NCBI RefSeq assembly: GCF_014647135.1
Contig: NZ_BMOP01000009.1
Coordinates: forward strand, 110,957-174,956
Direction of reading: 5' to 3'
DNA: 64,000 nt
Origin: Shewanella xiamenensis
GTDB taxonomy: Bacteria; Pseudomonadota; Gammaproteobacteria; Enterobacterales; Shewanellaceae
Part shown: piece after piece, positions 45,399-54,692 of the stretch
Position numbering within the stretch: position 1 is the first letter of the stretch
How the letters are laid out: every line of letters starts with the position of its first letter
Program-made: the position numbers and the translations under genes
The notes under the pieces: generated by a model
Seen by the model: only the letters and a program-made list of their open reading frames with translations
What the model was told of the DNA's origin: nothing
The model's database searches: none

Positions 45399-45449
45399 GA
45401 TTTTCCTAATCTAAACATCCTGGAACAGTGGTGAAATAGCCTGAACAAC

Positions 45450-45800
45450 TTAGAGAATATTCAGTACATTTTCCGGTGGACGACCAATGGCTGCCTGTTG
45501 ATTGGCCAGTACGATTGGGCGTTCAATCAATTTTGGCGTCTTGACCATGGCGTCGATAAGTTGTTCTTCGGTTAAAGCCGGATTGGCAAGACCTAGTGCT
45601 TGATACTCGTCTTCCTTAGTGCGCATTAACTCACGGGCGCTGAGTTTGAGCGTGGCTAAAATTCCACGAATATCAGCGGCGCTTGGAGGATTCTTAAGGT
45701 ATTCCACTATTGTGATTTCGCAGCCTTGCTCCTCGAGTAGGGCTAAGGTTTCGCGGCTCTTTGAACAACGTGGGTTATGGTAAATCGTTGCTTGGGTCAT
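45450..45800 (-). CDS. ArsC/YfgD-family arsenate reductase-like protein
   Basis: A thioredoxin-fold protein of the ArsC family. MTQATIYHNPRCSKSRETLALLEEQG has the active-site Cys (C12) and the CSKSR motif; later ARELMRTKEDEYQALGLANPALTEEQLIDAMVKTPKLIERPIVL and IGRPPENVLNIL are typical. The length of 116 from the ATG at 45800 fits E. coli YfgD (119). An upstream ATG at 45809 and a TTG at 45815 are in frame. No arsenite pump or ArsR is nearby, so arsenate is probably not the natural substrate; E. coli yfgD also lies beside yfgC (bepA). Confidence 0.9.
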   Translation of the reverse strand: MTQATIYHNPRCSKSRETLALLEEQGCEITIVEYLKNPPSAADIRGILATLKLSARELMRTKEDEYQALGLANPALTEEQLIDAMVKTPKLIERPIVLANQQAAIGRPPENVLNIL

Positions 45801-45852
45801 AGTACTCATGCTCAATCGGCTAAAACAATGGCGCGGATGATAGCAGAAAAAA

Positions 45853-45882
45853 CAGCGCCCCGTCAGGGTGTTCGGGGCGCGA
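45853..45882 (-). terminator. Terminator of bepA
   Basis: The plus-strand stem gcgcccc (45855-45861) pairs with ggggcgc (45874-45880). On the minus strand it is followed by TGTTTTTT. Confidence 0.8.
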
Positions 45883-45912
45883 TTATAGGCTGTAGAGATA
45901 AAATGGCTGATT

Positions 45913-47382
45913 TTACTTTAGGGCATCCATTTCTTTATCTGCCTGTTTAAATTGGCGGATACGTGCTTCGATTCGCGCCAGTTGTAATGGATTACCTTCC
46001 GAGGCGCGGTAAGCAAAGTTAAGCTGATCGATAGCGCCCTTATAGTTAGCGCCTAGCGCCATTAACTCGGCATTGGAGAAATACTCCATCCCTTGGTTAC
46101 CAAGTTTCTTGTAGGCAAGATTTAACAACTGATAGGGCAGTTGATTCTGCTTATCGAGGAAAATCATATCTTCGAGCAGCGGAATCGCTTTAGCGGGGTC
46201 ACCAGCCTCGATATAGATATTGGCTAAGTTAGCGTTGATCACCTGCGAAGTGGGTTTCATCTTCCGCTGAGTTTCGAGTAACTGAGTTGCCTGGGCATAA
46301 TCCTTACGTTCGTTAAGCAAATCCGTCTTAGTATCGAGATAAAACAAGTTGTTATCATCGATTTTTAATAGTTCATCGACAATTTTTTCGGATTCATCAA
46401 ACTTCTTCAATCTAAACAGTGCTAATGCTTTGCCGTAGAGGGCCGCCTCTTTAAAGCCATAGGTTTGCTTGTTAAGTTGTTTTTCAAACATGCTTAACAC
46501 GGCATCATCACTGTAACTGGAAAAACGCACCTGAATACGGGCTTTAGCGAGCTGGAAGTTCAGATTATCCGGTACATAGCGGTGGGGATATTGCTGGGCA
46601 CGATCCCGCGCTTCAGAGATCCGTGACTCAGGCAAAGGGTGAGTCAATAACATTTGCGGCGGCGTGGTGGTAAAACGGTAACGACTGGCGAGTTTGCCAA
46701 AGAAATCGGCGGAGGCATTAGGATCAAATCCCGCATCGACTAAAATTTGCATGCCGATACGATCGGCTTCTTTTTCATGCAGGCGGGTATAGTTGATTTT
46801 TGATTGTGTCGCCATGGCTTGGGTGGTTGCCAACGCGGCCATCCCTGCTTGAGGAACTGCGATCGTTAATAAAATGGCGCCGAGTAAACCAGCTACGGTC
46901 GCTGGTCCGGTTTTTTGCTGCGCTTCGAGGGAGCGTGCTAAGTGACGCTGGGTCACGTGGGTTATTTCATGGCCTAATACTGAGGCCAGTTCACTTTCGT
47001 TATCAGCATTAAGAAATAGCCCTGTGTGCACCGCAACGTGGCCGCCAAAGAAGGCAAAGGCGTTGATTTCATCATTTTGCAGCAAGAAGAAATAAAAGGG
47101 CGTTTTGACTCCCGTGGCGTGGGCGACCAATTTGTTGCCCAGTTCAGTTAAATATTGGCTCAATACCGGATCGTTCAGCATGGGCGCCGATGAGCGAATA
47201 ACGCGCATATAGGCATCGCCATAGACCATTTCTTTTTCTAGGCTGAAGGTATTGACGGCGGCGGTACCCAGATCGGGCAAGTCGTTGTTGGCAAAACTCT
47301 TTGCGGCTCCACCGAGTAACATTAATGAAAGCACACTCGCCGCAAGGGGTTTACATCGGGTCAAAAACGTCAAATTACGCAA
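45913..47382 (-). CDS. bepA: Periplasmic metalloprotease/chaperone BepA
   Basis: A periplasmic M48 protease with TPR repeats that helps fold and clear LptD and other outer-membrane proteins. The signal peptide is residues 1-31. The zinc site is H138-E139-xx-H142 (GHEITHVTQRH) with E205 in HEKEADRIG. Residues about 260-470 are TPR repeats (ALFRLKKFDESEKIVDELLKI, ANLANIYIEAGDPAKAIPLLED). The length of 489 matches E. coli BepA (487). It precedes the arsC-like gene on the same strand, as in E. coli, but a terminator separates them. Confidence 0.95.
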   Translation of the reverse strand: MRNLTFLTRCKPLAASVLSLMLLGGAAKSFANNDLPDLGTAAVNTFSLEKEMVYGDAYMRVIRSSAPMLNDPVLSQYLTELGNKLVAHATGVKTPFYFFLLQNDEINAFAFFGGHVAVHTGLFLNADNESELASVLGHEITHVTQRHLARSLEAQQKTGPATVAGLLGAILLTIAVPQAGMAALATTQAMATQSKINYTRLHEKEADRIGMQILVDAGFDPNASADFFGKLASRYRFTTTPPQMLLTHPLPESRISEARDRAQQYPHRYVPDNLNFQLAKARIQVRFSSYSDDAVLSMFEKQLNKQTYGFKEAALYGKALALFRLKKFDESEKIVDELLKIDDNNLFYLDTKTDLLNERKDYAQATQLLETQRKMKPTSQVINANLANIYIEAGDPAKAIPLLEDMIFLDKQNQLPYQLLNLAYKKLGNQGMEYFSNAELMALGANYKGAIDQLNFAYRASEGNPLQLARIEARIRQFKQADKEMDALK

Positions 47383-47494
47383 GTGGATCCTTTATTTCTT
47401 TTAAGTGTCTCAACTAAGGCTTAGGTAGCCCTTAGCTTGTAGTTTGAATTGCAACTTAGGATAATAGCCCAAGTTCGTTCATAGCAAGTTCATT

Positions 47495-47728
47495 ATGATT
47501 TTTATTGATTTAACATCATTGCGCTGCCCCGTTCCCTTGGTTAAGGTCAAACTTGCGTTGAAGTCTGTGTCTGCTGGTGACAGCTTACATATCCTACTCT
47601 CAGACCCAGGTTCCCGCCGAGATGTTCCCACTTTTTTAAAAAAACAGGGGCATCAGGTCGTGACGTTACACGATGATGCGAGCCAGTTAGGCCTATTAAT
47701 TACAAAAGTTGATTTATCGCAGGGATAA
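47495..47728 (+). CDS. TusA/SirA-like sulfurtransferase family protein
   Basis: A small cytoplasmic protein of 77 residues. The opening IDLTSLRCPVPLVKVKLALKSVSAGDSLHILLSDPGSRRDVPTFLKKQGHQV has the family's CPxP motif (C11). Members transfer sulfur to tRNA or other acceptors, though several paralogues lack a proven role. It is divergent from bepA, and the permease gene follows 200 bases later. The canonical tusA gene is probably elsewhere, so I leave the symbol blank. Confidence 0.85.
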   Translation: MIFIDLTSLRCPVPLVKVKLALKSVSAGDSLHILLSDPGSRRDVPTFLKKQGHQVVTLHDDASQLGLLITKVDLSQG

Positions 47729-47926
47729 TCATACACAAAGCATGATTCAATGCCGCAGTCAAAATGGCGAGTTAGCTAGCTGACTGCAACTTAACCTAGG
47801 CTTGTCAGTCATAGTTAGCAGTTAACTGATTTTCAAGCATATACACAGTTAATCTACTGCGATAAGGTTAACTCATAAGTCACTTTCCTGCCTGTTGGGA
47901 AAGCCAACCCCCATTGGAATGAATGC

Positions 47927-49027
47927 ATGTTTAGTTTTTTTTCTCGTTGGTATCAAGAGCGATTTAGTGATCCACAGGCCGTCACCTTATTGGCCATTCT
48001 AGTGGGTTTAGCGTTAGTACTTTATTTTGCTGGTGGTTTGTTAGCCCCGCTACTTGTTGCTCTGGTGTTGGCTTTTTTACTCGAATGGCCCGTGGCGCAA
48101 ATGCTGAAATTGGGGATTAATCGCACGACGGGGGCTTCCTTAGTGCTAGTGCTGTTTTTAGGGATAGTGGTGTTGCTGACCTTTGGGCTAATCCCCAGCG
48201 TGTGGCGTCAAGGGGTAAGTCTGATGACGGATTTACCGAATATGATAGATAAAGGGCTACTGACCTTGCAGGGGTTAGCGACCCAGTATCCTAAATTTAT
48301 AAGTACTGAACAGCTCGATTTAATGGTCTCCGAGTTGAAGAAATTACTTGATACACAACATGTGCTCGACATTGCGAAACAGCTGATTGGTTACTCTGCG
48401 TCATTATTGGTGCTGATGGTGTACGCTATTTTAGTGCCATTGTTGGTGTTCTTTTTTCTTAAGGATAAAGATCAACTGATCCGCGGTAGTAAGCGTTTTT
48501 TCCCCACCAATCGCCAGTTGGCTCGAAAAGTGTGGTTTGAAATGCACCAACAGATCTTTAACTATATTCGCGGCAAAGTGATTGAGATTGTGATTGTCGG
48601 GGTGGCGAGCTACATCTTCTTTGCCTTTATGGGGCTGAGATACTCGGCCTTACTGGGGGTGTTGACCGGGTTGTCGGTGTTGATTCCCTATGTGGGCGCG
48701 ACCTTAGTGACTCTACCCATTATGCTGGTGGCCTTTTTCCAGTGGGGTTTTAGCTCTGAGTTTGGTTATTTAATGCTAGGTTACGGCATTATTCAGGCCT
48801 TGGATGGTAACGTACTTGTACCTATCCTGTTTTCCGATGCGGTGGATTTGCATCCGGTGATCATTATTGCTGCTGTATTAGTTTTCGGTGGTTTATGGGG
48901 CGTTTGGGGTGTGTTCTTTGCCATTCCATTAGCTTCCTTAGTGAAAGCGGTGATCAATGCTTGGCCTAAAACCGAGATTGAACCTGTGGCGATAGCGCAG
49001 GTGAAGGCGGATTCGGCAGAAGCCTAA
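47927..49027 (+). CDS. AI-2E/PerM-family permease
   Basis: An inner-membrane protein of the AI-2E transporter (PerM, TqsA) family. N-terminal hydrophobic segments TLLAILVGLALVLYFAGGLLAPLLVALVLAFLLEWPV are the family opening. The later LSVLIPYVGATLVTLPIMLVAFFQWG and DGNVLVPILFSDAVDLHPVIIIAAVLVFGGLWGVWGVFFAIPLASLVKAVI are highly characteristic. The length of 366 is usual. Substrates differ between members (autoinducer, Na+ or unknown), so no substrate is claimed. Confidence 0.88.
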   Translation: MFSFFSRWYQERFSDPQAVTLLAILVGLALVLYFAGGLLAPLLVALVLAFLLEWPVAQMLKLGINRTTGASLVLVLFLGIVVLLTFGLIPSVWRQGVSLMTDLPNMIDKGLLTLQGLATQYPKFISTEQLDLMVSELKKLLDTQHVLDIAKQLIGYSASLLVLMVYAILVPLLVFFFLKDKDQLIRGSKRFFPTNRQLARKVWFEMHQQIFNYIRGKVIEIVIVGVASYIFFAFMGLRYSALLGVLTGLSVLIPYVGATLVTLPIMLVAFFQWGFSSEFGYLMLGYGIIQALDGNVLVPILFSDAVDLHPVIIIAAVLVFGGLWGVWGVFFAIPLASLVKAVINAWPKTEIEPVAIAQVKADSAEA

Positions 49028-49069
49028 GCCGCTGGCAATAGATTAAAAACTAATAGATAAAAACTGGGC

Positions 49070-49089
49070 ACGAGTGCTCAGTTTTTTTA
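49070..49089 (+). terminator. Terminator of the PerM-family gene
   Basis: The stem aaactgggca pairs with tgctcagttt (one G-U pair) around cgag, and ends in a T-run at 49081-49088. Confidence 0.65.
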
Positions 49090-49140
49090 TACGCTAATGA
49101 TTTGTACTAACAATTGTTTTACTCACTCTTGCTGCATTCA

Positions 49141-50058
49141 TTATTGCTGTAATAGATGCTGTGCGGTGGCGGCAAGCGCCCGATAAACCAAAGTGGTTTG
49201 TTTCGCTTTGATATTCCAATGCTGCCAATAGAGGGGCACCCGAATGCGTTTTTCTGGGGTGAGCTCAATTAATATGCCTTTGTCTATCAAGGGTTTTGCC
49301 TGTAAGTGACCCACTAAACCGTAACCCAGACTTAAGTTAATCGCCTCTAAAAAACTCTCCGATGAGGGAATGCTGTGTTGCCACCATTGACCTGGCAACA
49401 TTTGAAAATACTGGGCGAGATACTTTTCATGCATTTTATCTTTGGTCGAAAACACCACAGCCGGGGCTTTCGCAAGCTGCGCTTGGGTTATTTGAGCGCC
49501 GACATTATCGCTATTTTTTGCCCATTCGAAATAACGCGCCGCAAATGCTGGGGTGGCGACGCACATATATTCCATGGTTCCTAAAAACTCGCTGCTACAA
49601 CCGGCCATGGGGTTGACTGTCGTGGTCACGCAACCGACGGCCTCACCGTTTTTCAGTAGGTGATGGGTGTAGGACTCATCATCGACAATCAATTCGAGCA
49701 GCCAAGCATGTCGGCTGAACATATCGGCCAATGCGGGCAAAAACCATGTCGCTAAACTGTCGGCATTGACTGCAATTCGCACCGTCGTTGGATGATTTGG
49801 GTCATCGGCATCTAACTCGGCTCTCAATTCACTCTCGAGTAGTTGCACCTGTGAATAGTGGCGCAATAAACGCTTCCCTGTTGGGGTCGCCACCACAGGT
49901 GTTGAGCGGATAAGTAAGGATTGGCCGACTCGTTCTTCTAATTGCCTAACGCGTTGTGACACTGCTGATTGGGTAATGTGCAGCACTTTTGCGGCGCGCT
50001 CGAAGCCGCCTTCGGAGACGACGACCGCAAGCGCTTTAAGATTGGCGTATTCCAACAT
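49141..50058 (-). CDS. argP: LysR-family regulator ArgP
   Basis: A LysR-type transcription factor that controls arginine/lysine export in relatives and binds lysine. The N-terminal helix-turn-helix ALAVVVSEGGFERAAKVLHITQSAVSQRVRQLEERVGQSLLIRS is close to E. coli ArgP. The C-terminal effector domain has VRIAVNADSLATWFLPAL and FLEAINLSLGYGLVGHLQ. The length of 305 is near E. coli (297). It is divergent from the argO-like exporter, which is its known target. Confidence 0.9.
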   Translation of the reverse strand: MLEYANLKALAVVVSEGGFERAAKVLHITQSAVSQRVRQLEERVGQSLLIRSTPVVATPTGKRLLRHYSQVQLLESELRAELDADDPNHPTTVRIAVNADSLATWFLPALADMFSRHAWLLELIVDDESYTHHLLKNGEAVGCVTTTVNPMAGCSSEFLGTMEYMCVATPAFAARYFEWAKNSDNVGAQITQAQLAKAPAVVFSTKDKMHEKYLAQYFQMLPGQWWQHSIPSSESFLEAINLSLGYGLVGHLQAKPLIDKGILIELTPEKRIRVPLYWQHWNIKAKQTTLVYRALAATAQHLLQQ

Positions 50059-50170
50059 GATTGCCGTCCTTAAGGTTATTAATTTTACTTATGATACATA
50101 AAAAACATTAGTTATATTAATTTTGTTGTTTTGTCTATGCTAGCGCCTTCTTCAGACATGAGAGGTAGTT

Positions 50171-50791
50171 ATGCAAACGGCGTTTATACAAGGTATGGGC
50201 ATTGGTGGTAGTTTGATCATTGCCGTAGGGGCGCAAAATGCATTTGTGCTAAAGCAGGGGATTAAGCGAGCTTATCCTTTGCCGATTGCGCTGCTTTGTT
50301 CAATCATCGATGCCTTAATGATCACTGCGGGGGTTGCTGGGCTTGGGCATATTATTGAAGCCTTTCCGACTATCAAACATGTGGCTAGTTTTGGTGGTGC
50401 CGCCTTTTTGATTTGGTATGGTGCGAATGCACTTAAAGCCTCGTTTGTCGCTAAAGGGATGGAGATGGATAATGCGCAAAATGCCGACACTTTGCGTAAG
50501 GCCATGCTGACCACACTTGGGATCAGCCTGCTTAATCCACACCTTTATTTAGATACAGTGGTGCTGCTGGGGAGCATTAGTACTCAGTTCGAAGATGCCC
50601 ATCGTCCTTGGTTTGGTGCGGGCGCGGTACTGGCTTCGTTTATTTGGTTCTTTAGCTTAAGTTTTGGTGCGCGTTTATTGGCGCCGATATTTAGTCGTCC
50701 AGCGGCGTGGCGATACTTAGATCGCTTTATTTGGTTGACTATGTGGAGCATCGCCGCGGCAATTATTTGGCCATATATGACGGTAAATTAA
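50171..50791 (+). CDS. argO: LysE-family amino acid exporter (ArgO)
   Basis: An inner-membrane exporter for arginine and possibly lysine. It opens AFIQGMGIGGSLIIAVGAQNAFVLKQGIKRAYPLPIALLCSIIDALMITAGVAGLGHII, the LysE family signature. SLLNPHLYLDTVVLLGSISTQF and the C-terminal FIWLTMWSIAAAIIW complete a six-helix pattern. The length of 206 is near E. coli ArgO (211). The 110-base gap to argP should hold the ArgP operator. GAGAGG lies just before the ATG. Confidence 0.92.
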   Translation: MQTAFIQGMGIGGSLIIAVGAQNAFVLKQGIKRAYPLPIALLCSIIDALMITAGVAGLGHIIEAFPTIKHVASFGGAAFLIWYGANALKASFVAKGMEMDNAQNADTLRKAMLTTLGISLLNPHLYLDTVVLLGSISTQFEDAHRPWFGAGAVLASFIWFFSLSFGARLLAPIFSRPAAWRYLDRFIWLTMWSIAAAIIWPYMTVN

Positions 50792-51006
50792 TGTGCCTTT
50801 TTGAAATTTTATGGCTGGTTGTCATGTTCAGGTCGATGGGGCTAATCCTTCGACCTTATTCTTATTAAGTTCAAATGGTTAAATCTACATATCGCGGGGA
50901 GTATGGGGTAGCGCACACGGCGGAAATGTTGACCTAACCGTTGAGTGTGCTTGATTTGTTTATCCCTCCCATTGAAATTACGCCAATAGGCACCATTTAA
51001 TATTTA

Positions 51007-51510
51007 TTGCTTAAGTTTTTACTTAATGGATTGCCGTTGAATTTTAGTCACATCACTTGGCTTGATGATAAAGGCCATATTAAACCGCCGATTTTTTTAT
51101 ATGTGATTTTGGCATTCCTCGCGCGAGGCTGGTGTATTTTTATCGCCTCCTTGACTCAAGCCAGTGATAGAGCTGAATTGGTAAGGCTCTTTTATCCTGA
51201 AAAATCAGACTTTTTACTTGCACTTGCGGCAGGTCTTGGTGCTGTAGTGCTTTATTTTGTCGTACTCGCGGAGCGGCGCCGCTCGCCCTCATGGATTCGG
51301 CCGTTGTTTGTCCATCTCAAATGGGGACTGTGGTTATTGTTATTAGTTGATGCGGTTTTACTGTCTCAGCGGTTAATTCACGGACAGTTTTTATTCCATT
51401 GGAGTTTGGCACTCGATGCCTTGGTGTTGTTTTGGTCCTGTCTTTATGTCTATCAGTCAAAACGACTGCGTTATTACCTCACGGATTGGCCGAAGGAAAT
51501 AAAAACTTAA
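51007..51510 (+). CDS. DUF2919 membrane protein (YfeZ-like)
   Basis: A 167-residue inner-membrane protein with about four hydrophobic helices (PIFLYVILAFLARGWCIFIASL, LLALAAGLGAVVLYFVVLAE, LKWGLWLLLLVDAVLLSQ and LALDALVLFWSCLYVYQSKR). It fits DUF2919 through the opening HITWLDDKGHIKPPIFLYVI and the C-terminal RYYLTDWPK. The function is unknown. The start is uncertain: only TTG codons (51007 or 51031) are available in frame. Confidence 0.72.
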   Translation: MLKFLLNGLPLNFSHITWLDDKGHIKPPIFLYVILAFLARGWCIFIASLTQASDRAELVRLFYPEKSDFLLALAAGLGAVVLYFVVLAERRRSPSWIRPLFVHLKWGLWLLLLVDAVLLSQRLIHGQFLFHWSLALDALVLFWSCLYVYQSKRLRYYLTDWPKEIKT

Positions 51511-51729
51511 ATAACATAGTAGTCTACATCTCTTTGTTATTACTGTTTTTTATGTCTTATTCGATGAAGTTAGCATAATTTATGTGTTCTATCCCTCAGT
51601 TTGATAAGCATTTTTTCACCAACAGCTTACTGATTTTGCTGAATCATCTATAGTTATATGTACTTAGCTTAAATGTACGCGCCAAGAAGTCATATTGCAT
51701 TCTTGCGTGCATGAAAGGAGTCATATTGC

Positions 51730-52935
51730 GTGGCAAAAGCAGCTCATAAAAAATTACTACTCTCAGAACTTCAGCCCGGTATGCGGGTTAAGTTGCCTTT
51801 GTCGTGGACAAATCACCCATTCTTATTTAACCGAGTTGATATCAATAGTGCGGCTCAGATTGAGATGATCCGGGGGCTTGGTGTTCCCTATGTTTACCTC
51901 ATTTCTGGCAGTAATGATGAGATTGATACTGCTGAAGAAGAGGAAGACATTGAAGATATTGAAGCCGCGCCACCAGAGCGAGATTTAAAAGCAGATACCC
52001 GTAAATCGATGCGTTTAAGTCAAAAACGTTTTTTAGAGAGTGTTAATCAGTGCCGGAATATGTATGGCAAGATAGTGAGCGATCCTGAAGGAGCATATCG
52101 CCTGTCTGCAGCGTTAGTTGAAGATTTACTCAGTCATTTACAAGAGGTGGAAAAACCCTTCTTGACCTTAGTTGGGATGGACGAAAAGGATGTGAGTGTG
52201 ACCCAGCATGGTGTATCAGTGGCGGTGCTCGCCATGATGATAGGTCATGCACTGGATTTACCAGCGAGGGATTTGCGCGATATTGCCCTTGGCAGTTTAT
52301 TCCATGATATTGGTAAGCTAAAAGTGCCCGATGTGATCCGTCGAAAGCGTGGTGCTCTGACTCCCCATGAAGCCAATTACTTACAGATGCATCCTAATTT
52401 TGGCTATGACATGCTTAATCGTTCAGGGCTGTTCCCCAAAGAAGTATTAAATATCGTGTTACATCACCATGAGTTTGTTGATGGTTCGGGTTTCCCTGAT
52501 GGGCTCACAGGTCATAAAATTCCCATCGTGACTCAAATCGTTAGTCTAGCAAATGATTACGATCAGCAACTGAGTGGTCAGCAAGCTTCTTCTCCTCAAG
52601 TTGCCCTCGGTTACTTATTTAAAAATAGAGCCAGTAAACATTCGGAATCGTTGATTTCTGTCTTAGTCAAGATATTAGGTATTTATCCACCAGGGACCTT
52701 AGTTAAGCTATCGGATGATAGCGTTGCAAAAGTCATTATGACCACGAAAGAAGTGAGTCAGCCTCAGGTGTGGGCCTGTAAAGAAGATGGTAGTGAAGCC
52801 TCGTTACGCTTTTTAAGTGATGAGGGCGTGACAGTGCAAAAGTCTTTGCGAGTTGAAGATTTAACTGAGGGCGCAAGGCGAACATTGCAGGTCGATAAGG
52901 GGATTAGTTTTTATTTTAGTTCCTTACAAGCTTGA
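51730..52935 (+). CDS. HD-GYP cyclic-di-GMP phosphodiesterase
   Basis: A cytoplasmic enzyme expected to degrade cyclic-di-GMP. The N-terminal region (1-100, DUF3391-like) contains an acidic linker (EIDTAEEEEDIEDIEAA). The catalytic HD region contains HGVSVAVLAMMIGHAL, LFHDIGKLKVPDVI (HD at 192-193, GK after), LQMHPNFGYDML and VLHHHEFVDGSGFPDGL (GYP variant, Tyr to Phe). A conserved SLANDYD lies downstream. The start is a GTG with AAGGAG about ten bases upstream. The length of 401 is typical. Confidence 0.9.
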   Translation: MAKAAHKKLLLSELQPGMRVKLPLSWTNHPFLFNRVDINSAAQIEMIRGLGVPYVYLISGSNDEIDTAEEEEDIEDIEAAPPERDLKADTRKSMRLSQKRFLESVNQCRNMYGKIVSDPEGAYRLSAALVEDLLSHLQEVEKPFLTLVGMDEKDVSVTQHGVSVAVLAMMIGHALDLPARDLRDIALGSLFHDIGKLKVPDVIRRKRGALTPHEANYLQMHPNFGYDMLNRSGLFPKEVLNIVLHHHEFVDGSGFPDGLTGHKIPIVTQIVSLANDYDQQLSGQQASSPQVALGYLFKNRASKHSESLISVLVKILGIYPPGTLVKLSDDSVAKVIMTTKEVSQPQVWACKEDGSEASLRFLSDEGVTVQKSLRVEDLTEGARRTLQVDKGISFYFSSLQA

Positions 52936-53003
52936 ATCCCTTTACCAGAGTTCCGTATGCTATTGGCCAAAATATATTATTAGCAGTAAGTAGGTCAGAG
53001 ATA

Positions 53004-53855
53004 ATGGAACACACTGTGGTGGAGAAAAAGAGTGTTGCGGTTGTAGGCTGTGGGTGGTTCGGTTTTGCGCTCGCAAAACAACTTGTTCAAGCCGGTTATC
53101 GCGTGACTGGGGCTAAGCGCCAGTGTGAGGATCTTCCGGCGTTAACACACGCGGGTATTGAGGCATTCCAACTACAACTTGGTGATGAGGCTGATATTGT
53201 TCCCGATGCACAGCTGTTGCAAGACTTATTTCAGACAGACTTTCTTGTTGTTAATATTCCTCCTCGTCTAAAGCATGGTAATACAGCTTATCTTAACGAA
53301 CTGAAACAACTCATCGACTTAACCCAAGGCTGGCAATATCAAGGCATAGTGTTTATTAGCACCACGGGCGTTTATCCCTCTCTTGATAAATCCATGACCG
53401 AAGCCGATGCCCAGGCCGAGTCACCTTCAGCGCAGGTGTTACTGGATGCTGAAGCTTTATTTGCTCACCAATCTAATACTTGCGTGGTGCGTTTTGCTGG
53501 ACTCGTTGGACCAAAGCGTCATCCGGGGCGTTTTTTTGCAGGCAAAACCGATGTGGCTGGTGGTAATGTTGCAGTCAATCTCGTGCATTTACAGGATTGC
53601 GTCGCGGCAGTGAGTTTAATTATTGACACTAAGCTAAAGGGAGAGAAGATCGCCTCTATCTATAATCTATGCGCGCCAGAGCATCCATCGAGAAGCGAAT
53701 TTTACGGTGCTGCGGCTCTGTCACTGGGATTGGCTGAACCGCAATTTAATACCCAGCTGCAACCCAGCAAAGTGATTCTGGGGGATAAAATCGTCCGCGA
53801 TCTGGGATTTATGTATCAGTTTACCTCCCCAATTACGATGCTAGCGGCCTGTTAG
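53004..53855 (+). CDS. NAD(P)-binding Rossmann-fold protein (YeeZ-like)
   Basis: A cytoplasmic dinucleotide-binding protein of the extended SDR/epimerase-like group. The N-terminus SVAVVGCGWFGFALAKQLVQAGYRVTGAKR has GxGxxG. FLVVNIPPRLKHG, IVFISTTGVYPSLDKSMTEADAQ (YPS in place of an active YxxxK) and NLVHLQDCVAAVSLII fit YeeZ-type proteins. The length of 283 is near E. coli YeeZ (274). Start at 53004 by resemblance; an earlier TTG at 52932 would overlap the HD-GYP stop. Substrate unknown; the YeeZ group is often called a putative enzyme of sugar-nucleotide metabolism. Confidence 0.78.
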   Translation: MEHTVVEKKSVAVVGCGWFGFALAKQLVQAGYRVTGAKRQCEDLPALTHAGIEAFQLQLGDEADIVPDAQLLQDLFQTDFLVVNIPPRLKHGNTAYLNELKQLIDLTQGWQYQGIVFISTTGVYPSLDKSMTEADAQAESPSAQVLLDAEALFAHQSNTCVVRFAGLVGPKRHPGRFFAGKTDVAGGNVAVNLVHLQDCVAAVSLIIDTKLKGEKIASIYNLCAPEHPSRSEFYGAAALSLGLAEPQFNTQLQPSKVILGDKIVRDLGFMYQFTSPITMLAAC

Positions 53856-53994
53856 CGGCGGATTTACCACCTATTGTTAACAAATGTTTAAGAACAATAG
53901 CCATATTTTGAGGTATCTTAATGGCCTGTGCCTGTTGCAAACGACTTACGATTCAATGATGCGTGTTAATCATTCACTAATAAGAAGAGAATAT

Positions 53995-54618
53995 ATGAAA
54001 ACCCTAACTAATCTTGTTCGACCTTTGGCTGCTTTGGCCTGTGGATTGGTCTTAAGCGCCAGTTTTGCGCTGCAAGCGGCCAGTTTTGAAGAAGGGAAGG
54101 ATTATGTCACTGTCGCAGGTATGAGCGAGGCGCAAAAGCCTGTGCTGCGAGAGTTTTTTTCCTATAACTGCCCACATTGCTACAAACAGGAACCCTTTGT
54201 GGCTTCCACGGTAAAACTCTTGGGCAAGGATGTAGCCTTTGAGCGTACGCCTGTGGGGGCGGGGCGTCCTGCTTGGGAACTGAGCCAATTGGCTTATTAT
54301 ATCGCGCAAAAGCTCAATATGACCAAGCAAGTCCATGAGGCGATTTTTAAACAAATTCATGACAAGGGTGAGCAATTTACCCGCCCTGAGCAAGTGAAAG
54401 CCTTTTTTGTGGCTCAAGGTGCTAAAGCTGATGATGTGGATGCGGCGATGAATTCTGTTGACGCTAAATTTTCACTGATGAGTTACGATTCGCAAGCGGA
54501 ATTGGCCGGGATTAAAGGTGTGCCATCATTATTGGTAAATGGCCGTTATTTAGTCACGTCTCAGGTTCATACTCCTGAAGAACTGGCTGAGTTAGTGAAG
54601 TACTTAGCCGCTAAATAA
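53995..54618 (+). CDS. dsbA: Thiol:disulfide interchange protein DsbA
   Basis: A periplasmic oxidase that introduces disulfide bonds. The signal peptide (TNLVRPLAALACGLVLSASFALQA) precedes the thioredoxin-fold domain with CPHC (FFSYNCPHCYKQEP) and the cis-Pro in GIKGVPSLLVNGRYLV. The inserted helical domain lies between them. I chose the ATG at 53995, with AGAAGAGA upstream; the longer frame from 53884 adds 37 residues without signal-peptide sense. The length of 207 is near E. coli (208). DsbB, its partner, is in this window at 29681-30208. Confidence 0.95.
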   Translation: MKTLTNLVRPLAALACGLVLSASFALQAASFEEGKDYVTVAGMSEAQKPVLREFFSYNCPHCYKQEPFVASTVKLLGKDVAFERTPVGAGRPAWELSQLAYYIAQKLNMTKQVHEAIFKQIHDKGEQFTRPEQVKAFFVAQGAKADDVDAAMNSVDAKFSLMSYDSQAELAGIKGVPSLLVNGRYLVTSQVHTPEELAELVKYLAAK

Positions 54619-54663
54619 TAACGTTGATACTGGCGTCTATGCTGGCGCCAATTTACCAGTTTC

Positions 54664-54692
54664 CCATAACCCAGCCATGCTGGGTTATTTTT
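54664..54692 (+). terminator. Terminator of dsbA
   Basis: The stem ataacccagc (54666-54675) pairs with gctgggttat (54679-54688) over the loop cat and is followed by T residues. Confidence 0.85.

Noticed and set aside
45450..45815. Arsenic resistance island around the arsC-like gene
   Set aside because: No arsB/acr3 or arsR gene is near, and the gene is YfgD-type, next to bepA as in E. coli.
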